64,000 nt of DNA from Sphingobacteriales bacterium 46-32 (GTDB taxonomy: Bacteria > Bacteroidota > Bacteroidia > Chitinophagales > Chitinophagaceae), in NCBI GenBank assembly GCA_001898485.1, contig MKTY01000019.1, positions 774,030-838,029 of the forward strand, read 5' to 3'. A model generated the notes under the pieces. That model saw nothing but the letters and a program-made list of their open reading frames with translations, ran no database searches and was not told the DNA's origin. Both the position numbers and the translations under genes were made by a program. Of the stretch, positions 59,316 to 64,000 are shown in pieces; the first letter of the stretch is position 1; every line of letters begins with the position of its first letter.

Positions 59316-62285
59316 ATGAGAAATTGTTCTTTACTGGTTGTATCTCTATTACTGACCTGCTTTGTTTCTGCTCAGAAAAAACCGCTGGATCATACGGTAT
59401 ATGATCAGTGGCAATCTATAGGTGAACGAATGATCAGCGATGATGGCAAATGGATTGCCTATGCTGTAAACACACAGGAAGGCGACAATGAATTAATCAT
59501 TCAGTCGGCCGATACAACTTATCGCCGTGTCATAGCCCGCGGGTATAATGCATCCTTTACCGGCGACAACCGTTACCTCGTTTGTCGTATCCGCCCTTTT
59601 TATAAAGACACACGCGAAGCCCGTATCCGTAAAAAGAAGCCGGAAGATATGCCCAAAGACAGCCTGGCAGTACTGGAGCTCGCCAAAGACAGTTTGTGGA
59701 CAGTATCCCGGGTAAAGGGGTATAAACTGCCCGCCGAAAGTTATGGCTGGCTGGCTTACCTCACAGAAAAGAAAACGGAGCCCGCACGGCCCCGTACCAC
59801 AACTGATAATAAAAAAGCAGCCGATAGCCTGACCCGGCTGGTTGATTCACTGCGACAGGTGATTGCAGCGCAATCAGTCAAATCATCGAAAAAGAAAAAA
59901 GATGAGGCAGAGGGCGATGATATGGAATCCTACCTCGATGCAGAAGGTGATGAAACTGGTGCCTCCGGTGGCGATGCCGGTTCAGACCTGTTGCTGCGAA
60001 AGCTACCCGGCACTCAGCAATATACATTTCAGCGTATCCTTGATTATGCATTTGATAAGAATGGCAGCAAACTGCTGCTCGAGCAGGCGCGCGACAGCAG
60101 AGATTCGACCAGCCACCACCTGGTGCTTTTATTCGATTTGCGCAAAGGATATGCAGATACACTCAGTCGGGGTGGAAATGATTTTAAAGGGTTCAGCTTT
60201 TCAGACGATGGCGAACAACTGGCTTTCCTGGCAGAGCGCGATGCCAAACCAAAGGAACTCCAGAAATTTTACCGTATCTGGTATTATCGTGCGGGTATGG
60301 ATAGCGCCAGTTTGCTGATCGATAAAAATTCTCCAGGCATGAAGTTGGGTATGACCATTAGCGAATATGGATTACTCAATTTCAGTAAAAATGGTCAGCG
60401 GCTCTTTTTTGGTACAGCCCCCATTCAGCCACCCAAAGACACTTCGCTGGTGGAAATGGACCTCGTGAAGCTGGACGTATGGCATTATAAAGATGATTAT
60501 CTGCAAACCCAGCAACTCTACCGTTTGCAGCGCGACCTCGAAGAAAATTTTCTGGCTGTTTATAATTTCAATAACAACACTATTCATCAGTTGGCCTCCA
60601 TCGATCTGCCCTCTGTGTATCTTACCAATGAAGGTAATGGTGACCGCGTAGTGGGAGTAACTGACTATGGCCGCCGCATCGAAAGCCAGTGGCGGGGTAA
60701 TACGCTTAAAGACATTTATACCATCGATCTGAACGACGGAACCCGCCGGCTGATCAAAAAGAACCTGGATGGCCAATTTATACCCAGCTGGATATCTCCC
60801 ACCGGCAGGTATGTAATGTGGTACGACTTCAAAAGCCGCGAATATTTTGTGTGGGATGGCGACACCACCCGCAATATAACCAGTGGCATAGCCACGGCAT
60901 TGTACAACGAAGAAACAGATACACCTTCTGACCCCGGCCCCTATGGTGTGATGGGCTGGGCAGAAGCAGATGCAGCCGTATATATCTACGACCGGTACGA
61001 TATCTGGAAAGTAGATCCTACCCGGCACACAGCACCGGTAAACATCACCGGCAACGGACGCAGCACACGTACTACGTATCGTTATATGCGGGTAAATCCG
61101 GATGAGCGATTCCTTACCAATGGGCAGGAGATCTTTATGCGCAGGTTTAACGAAGCGAACAAAGAAGCCGGTCTGCTTACTGGCCAGTTAAGTCAGTTGC
61201 TGGTACTGCGTGAATTTGCAGGAGGTAAATACAGTTATGGTTTACTTACCAAAGCAAAAGAAAGTGCAGCACTGCTCTATACCCGCGAAAACTTTACAGA
61301 CAATCCCGACATATACCTGAGCAAACCCGCACGTACAGATGTACCACACCAGGAGTATGCGCAAAACCGCGAAGAGTGGCAGCTAAGCCGTATCAATCCC
61401 CAGCAAAAAGAATACAATTGGGGCACGGCGTCTCTGTACAAATGGAAGACATTTTCCGGAAAAAATGCAGAAGGTATTTTATATAAACCCGAAAATTTTG
61501 ATCCCAAAAAGAAATATCCAATGATCGTTTATTTCTATGAACGTCTCTCAGATGGTTTGTATACTTACCAGGCACCTTCGCCCACTCCTTCGCGTCTTAA
61601 CATCAGTTTTTTTGTAAGCCGGGGATACCTCGTGTTTGCGCCTGATATCCGCTATACCATTGGCCACCCGGCCAAAAGCGCTTATGAATATATTGTGAGT
61701 GGCACACGTGGGCTCATGAAAGAAAAATGGGTTGATGGGAAAAATATAGGCCTGCAGGGGCAGAGCTGGGGCGGCATACAGGTGGCGCAACTCATTACCA
61801 TGACAGATATTTATAAGGCTGCATGGGCCGGTGCTCCTGTTGCCAATATGACCAGCGCCTACGGCGGCATTCGCTGGGAGAGCGGTGTAAACCGTCAGTT
61901 CCAATACGAAAAAACACAAAGCCGCATAGGTGCCACACTCTGGGAAAAGCCGGAACTGTATATCGAAAACAGTCCGCTGTTTCATTTGCCCAAAGTAAAA
62001 ACACCGCTCGTCATCATGGCCAATGATGCAGATGGGGCCGTGCCCTGGTACCAGGGTATTGAACTGTTTACCGGTATGCGCCGTCTTGGTAAGCAGGTAT
62101 GGATGCTTAACTACAACGGCGAAGCGCATAACCTGGTACAGCGAAAAAACAGAAGAGATATCCAGGTGCGTCAGCAGCAGTTCTTCGATTGGTTGCTAAA
62201 AGGTGATAAACCCGGAAAGTGGATTGTGGATGGCATACCTGCCGTGAAGAAAGGGAAGGATTGGGGATTGGATATTGTAGATTAA
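59316..62285 (+). CDS. S9-family prolyl oligopeptidase-like peptidase
   Basis: 989 residues. Signal peptide (cleavage near CFVSAQ), a beta-propeller-like N-terminal region (about 30-700), and a C-terminal alpha/beta-hydrolase domain. The nucleophile is S817 in GLQGQSWGGIQ, the Asp lies in ANDADGAVPW (about 903-909) and the His is H938 in NGEAHNL. An unusual low-complexity basic/acidic insert occurs near residues 188-230. Periplasmic peptidase acting on short peptides. A perfect terminator follows. Confidence 0.93.
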   Translation: MRNCSLLVVSLLLTCFVSAQKKPLDHTVYDQWQSIGERMISDDGKWIAYAVNTQEGDNELIIQSADTTYRRVIARGYNASFTGDNRYLVCRIRPFYKDTREARIRKKKPEDMPKDSLAVLELAKDSLWTVSRVKGYKLPAESYGWLAYLTEKKTEPARPRTTTDNKKAADSLTRLVDSLRQVIAAQSVKSSKKKKDEAEGDDMESYLDAEGDETGASGGDAGSDLLLRKLPGTQQYTFQRILDYAFDKNGSKLLLEQARDSRDSTSHHLVLLFDLRKGYADTLSRGGNDFKGFSFSDDGEQLAFLAERDAKPKELQKFYRIWYYRAGMDSASLLIDKNSPGMKLGMTISEYGLLNFSKNGQRLFFGTAPIQPPKDTSLVEMDLVKLDVWHYKDDYLQTQQLYRLQRDLEENFLAVYNFNNNTIHQLASIDLPSVYLTNEGNGDRVVGVTDYGRRIESQWRGNTLKDIYTIDLNDGTRRLIKKNLDGQFIPSWISPTGRYVMWYDFKSREYFVWDGDTTRNITSGIATALYNEETDTPSDPGPYGVMGWAEADAAVYIYDRYDIWKVDPTRHTAPVNITGNGRSTRTTYRYMRVNPDERFLTNGQEIFMRRFNEANKEAGLLTGQLSQLLVLREFAGGKYSYGLLTKAKESAALLYTRENFTDNPDIYLSKPARTDVPHQEYAQNREEWQLSRINPQQKEYNWGTASLYKWKTFSGKNAEGILYKPENFDPKKKYPMIVYFYERLSDGLYTYQAPSPTPSRLNISFFVSRGYLVFAPDIRYTIGHPAKSAYEYIVSGTRGLMKEKWVDGKNIGLQGQSWGGIQVAQLITMTDIYKAAWAGAPVANMTSAYGGIRWESGVNRQFQYEKTQSRIGATLWEKPELYIENSPLFHLPKVKTPLVIMANDADGAVPWYQGIELFTGMRRLGKQVWMLNYNGEAHNLVQRKNRRDIQVRQQQFFDWLLKGDKPGKWIVDGIPAVKKGKDWGLDIVD

Positions 62286-62306
62286 CTTCATTACAAATAA
62301 TTCTGT

Positions 62307-62345
62307 CAGCAGGCCCGTCGGATACGACGGGCCTGCTGCATTTAT
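62307..62345 (+). terminator. Intrinsic terminator of the S9 peptidase gene
   Basis: Perfect 14-bp stem CAGCAGGCCCGTCG / CGACGGGCCTGCTG with a GATA loop, then CATTTATTT, 21 bases after the stop. It may also serve the convergent gene at 62483. Confidence 0.85.
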
Positions 62346-62482
62346 TTCAAATGCGAAAAGAATCTGTCAAACTGATCATGCTGGTAATGGACGTTTTGCC
62401 TCTACGGCCGGCGGGCCGTGTTGCTGCACCGGCGCCGTGTTTTTGCAACAACAGATGATTTTATACTTTGAGCAATGCTGAT

Positions 62483-63202
62483 CTATGCTGCCTGATCGGA
62501 AATAAACTTTACCAGGCTGCGTTTGGCAATCGGTAATAATGTTTCATCGATTGGAAAATTAAGCGGTGTTTCCACTGCATATACAGCAGGATTGGGCAGC
62601 TCTGTCCGGTTGCGAATCAGTTCAGATTTAATATGCTCGTATGTATTGGATAAGCCATAATGCCATTTATCGAGATAGACGGTTTTAATACTGCGGTAGC
62701 GCTCATCACGTTTTTCAAAAAAGGAAAGCCGGTAATGATAGACATGTGCCGTATGATCATTGCCACTCGATAAAAAGAAATAGCCTTCCTTGGTATCAAG
62801 CGGAATGAGACCCACAGGCATGATCTGGATTTTTTCTTCTACAAATTCATAAATGCTGGCACCGGCTTCGAGTGTTCCTTTCAGACGGTTGGTAGCAAAA
62901 TGAATAATATCTTCCAGCTCCTGCATGAGTTCCGAATCTTCAATCATCTGCTCATACAGCAATTGCAGTTTTTCCAGTTGTATGCCGGTGAGTTTTTTGG
63001 GAAACTGCTCCTGCAAAAAGCGCTTGTTTTCGCGGAAAGCTACCAGGTTGTGGTAGTGAAAAACAATATCGGCCAGCTGAGGATATAGTTTGTTTTCGTT
63101 GAAATAGCGCCCTACTTCCTGCAGGTAAGCAAGCAGGGTATACTTCTTGAGCTCAAAGTCTATATAGCCTTCGGCAAACCAGGTTTCGGATAACTGTTTC
63201 AT
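62483..63202 (-). CDS. Conserved cytoplasmic protein of unknown function
   Basis: 239 residues, mostly helical in the N-terminal half (LAYLQEVGRYFNENKLYPQLADIVFHYHNL), then a mixed region with GLIPLDTKEGYFFLS and a C-terminal strand pattern. No signal peptide, no catalytic motif. It looks like a widely shared Bacteroidota hypothetical. Single gene, converging on the S9 gene. Confidence 0.75.
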   Translation of the reverse strand: MKQLSETWFAEGYIDFELKKYTLLAYLQEVGRYFNENKLYPQLADIVFHYHNLVAFRENKRFLQEQFPKKLTGIQLEKLQLLYEQMIEDSELMQELEDIIHFATNRLKGTLEAGASIYEFVEEKIQIMPVGLIPLDTKEGYFFLSSGNDHTAHVYHYRLSFFEKRDERYRSIKTVYLDKWHYGLSNTYEHIKSELIRNRTELPNPAVYAVETPLNFPIDETLLPIAKRSLVKFISDQAA

Positions 63203-63340
63203 GAGGCAGATTTTAAGGGGTTAAAAACTGTTCGTATACCGGCGAAGGGACATCCCCCCGCACAGTTTGTTTTCTAATTTAATAAAAAGACCGGGAAACC
63301 AAAAGCGTGGTTTAACTTTAAGCTGTTAAAAAAAAGCTGT

Positions 63341-63859
63341 ATGAGATATTTTTTGCTGATCCTTTTACTGGCCGCCACACAGGTACAGGCACAGACCTTT
63401 TATGTTGTACGTCATGCAGAAAAAGAACTGGCAGACAGCAATGCCCGCTCCATGCAGGCCGACCCACCATTGTCAAAAACCGGTAAACAGCGGGCACAGG
63501 ATCTGAAAGCCTGGATGCAGGGCAAAGGCCTCACACAGGTATACAGCACCAATTATGAACGTACCCGCGCTACGGTACAGCCCAGTGCAGCAGCAGCGGG
63601 TATTACCATACAACTGTATTCTCCGCGACCAGATTCGACCAATGCACTTATAGAACGTCTGCATCAGCTGGATGCAAAAGCTGTGGTATTGATTGCGGGG
63701 CACTCCAATACGATCGATGATCTAGCCAATAAACTGACTGGCCGCACCGTAGTACCCGGCGATCTGCCCGAAACTGAGTATAATAATCTTTATGTAATCC
63801 GAAAAGAAGGAGAAGGGTATTCTTTTACGGCATTAAAGTATGGAGAACCTGTGAGATAG
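63341..63859 (+). CDS. Exported histidine phosphatase (phosphoglycerate mutase-like fold)
   Basis: 172 residues. Signal peptide ending near QVQAQ, then the histidine phosphatase core: RHAEKE with the phosphorylated His, YSTNYERTRATVQP, and GHSNTIDDLA with the second His. Periplasmic or secreted phosphatase; the substrate is unknown. It is the last complete gene in the window. Confidence 0.88.
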   Translation: MRYFLLILLLAATQVQAQTFYVVRHAEKELADSNARSMQADPPLSKTGKQRAQDLKAWMQGKGLTQVYSTNYERTRATVQPSAAAAGITIQLYSPRPDSTNALIERLHQLDAKAVVLIAGHSNTIDDLANKLTGRTVVPGDLPETEYNNLYVIRKEGEGYSFTALKYGEPVR

Positions 63860-64000
63860 AGGGTAGAAGGTATAGGGGGGAAGGTAGAAGGGGTGTGGGG
63901 AGTAATATGTAATAGTTAGTATTTGATCTGAAAGGAAATCCTGATTGACCTGTAAGATCAAGCCATGACTATTTCAGTATACGCAATCATTTTCTCTTTA
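63860..64000. other. Purine-rich repeat spacer at the window end
   Basis: The first 50 bases after the stop are G/A-rich with repeated GTAGAAGG-like units, which resembles a left arm of the palindromic elements, but the window ends before a matching right arm could be seen. No gene. Confidence 0.4.

Noticed and set aside
62219..62458. 79-codon frame after the S9 gene
   Set aside because: It overlaps the end of the peptidase gene and the perfect terminator stem and has no family character.
1..64000. CRISPR arrays, tRNA genes, rRNA genes or insertion sequences
   Set aside because: None recognised: no regularly spaced direct repeats, no cloverleaf or TPsiC-loop sequences and no transposase frames were seen on either strand.

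Overview
The window reads as a chromosome segment of a member of the Bacteroidota, most likely a Chitinophagaceae-type bacterium. The grounds are: a protein with a type IX secretion C-terminal domain; a TonB-dependent receptor; a DAHP synthase/chorismate mutase fusion; an OmpA protein with thrombospondin type 3 repeats; A-rich translation starts with few Shine-Dalgarno sites; and promoters of the form TTTG-N18/19-TAnnTTTG. The genus is an inference. No rRNA, tRNA, CRISPR array, transposase or prophage was seen.

Layout. 1-9.9 kb holds housekeeping genes: the 3' end of a UbiA prenyltransferase, ruvX, def, an RluA-type pseudouridine synthase, lipB, a PLP enzyme and a sugar nucleotidyltransferase. 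It also has an AT-rich orphan gene and an ECF sigma factor coupled to a membrane-anchored trypsin-like protease. 10.4-20.1 kb holds a DEAD-box RNA helicase and then an aromatic amino acid operon: pheA, aminotransferase, tyrA, DAHP synthase-chorismate mutase, aroB, aroA, aroC and a DUF952 gene. 20-32 kb holds envelope and surface genes (L,D-transpeptidase, OmpA, a 1115-residue adhesin-like protein, M28 peptidase), an RRM protein, rpiA and a 37-residue membrane protein. 32.5-45.2 kb holds smc, an acyl-CoA-binding protein, a PafA-like phosphatase, an MFS transporter, a lipase, a c-type cytochrome, a sugar kinase and a CBS protein. 45.5-53.2 kb is a complete histidine operon: hisG-D-C-B-H, a GNAT acetyltransferase, then hisA-F-IE. 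53.2-64 kb holds a TonB receptor, a response regulator, an exonuclease, a glycosyltransferase, an EamA transporter, a large S9 peptidase and a histidine phosphatase.

The main discovery is that both amino acid operons start with a classical ribosome-mediated transcription attenuator that is too short to show up as a long ORF. Before pheA a 30-codon leader peptide has 7 Phe and 3 Tyr codons within 11 consecutive codons. Before hisG a 23-codon leader has 5 His codons within 6. Each has mutually exclusive 1:2, 2:3 and 3:4 pairings ending in a strong intrinsic terminator, and each has a Bacteroidota-type promoter just upstream. The operons would be read through when charged tRNA-Phe/Tyr or tRNA-His runs short.

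A second unusual item is a family of intergenic palindromic elements. Two copies share a 96-bp core (about 93% identical), flanked by perfect inverted arms built of four or two 8-bp units. A third element nearby has the same architecture but different 9-bp units.
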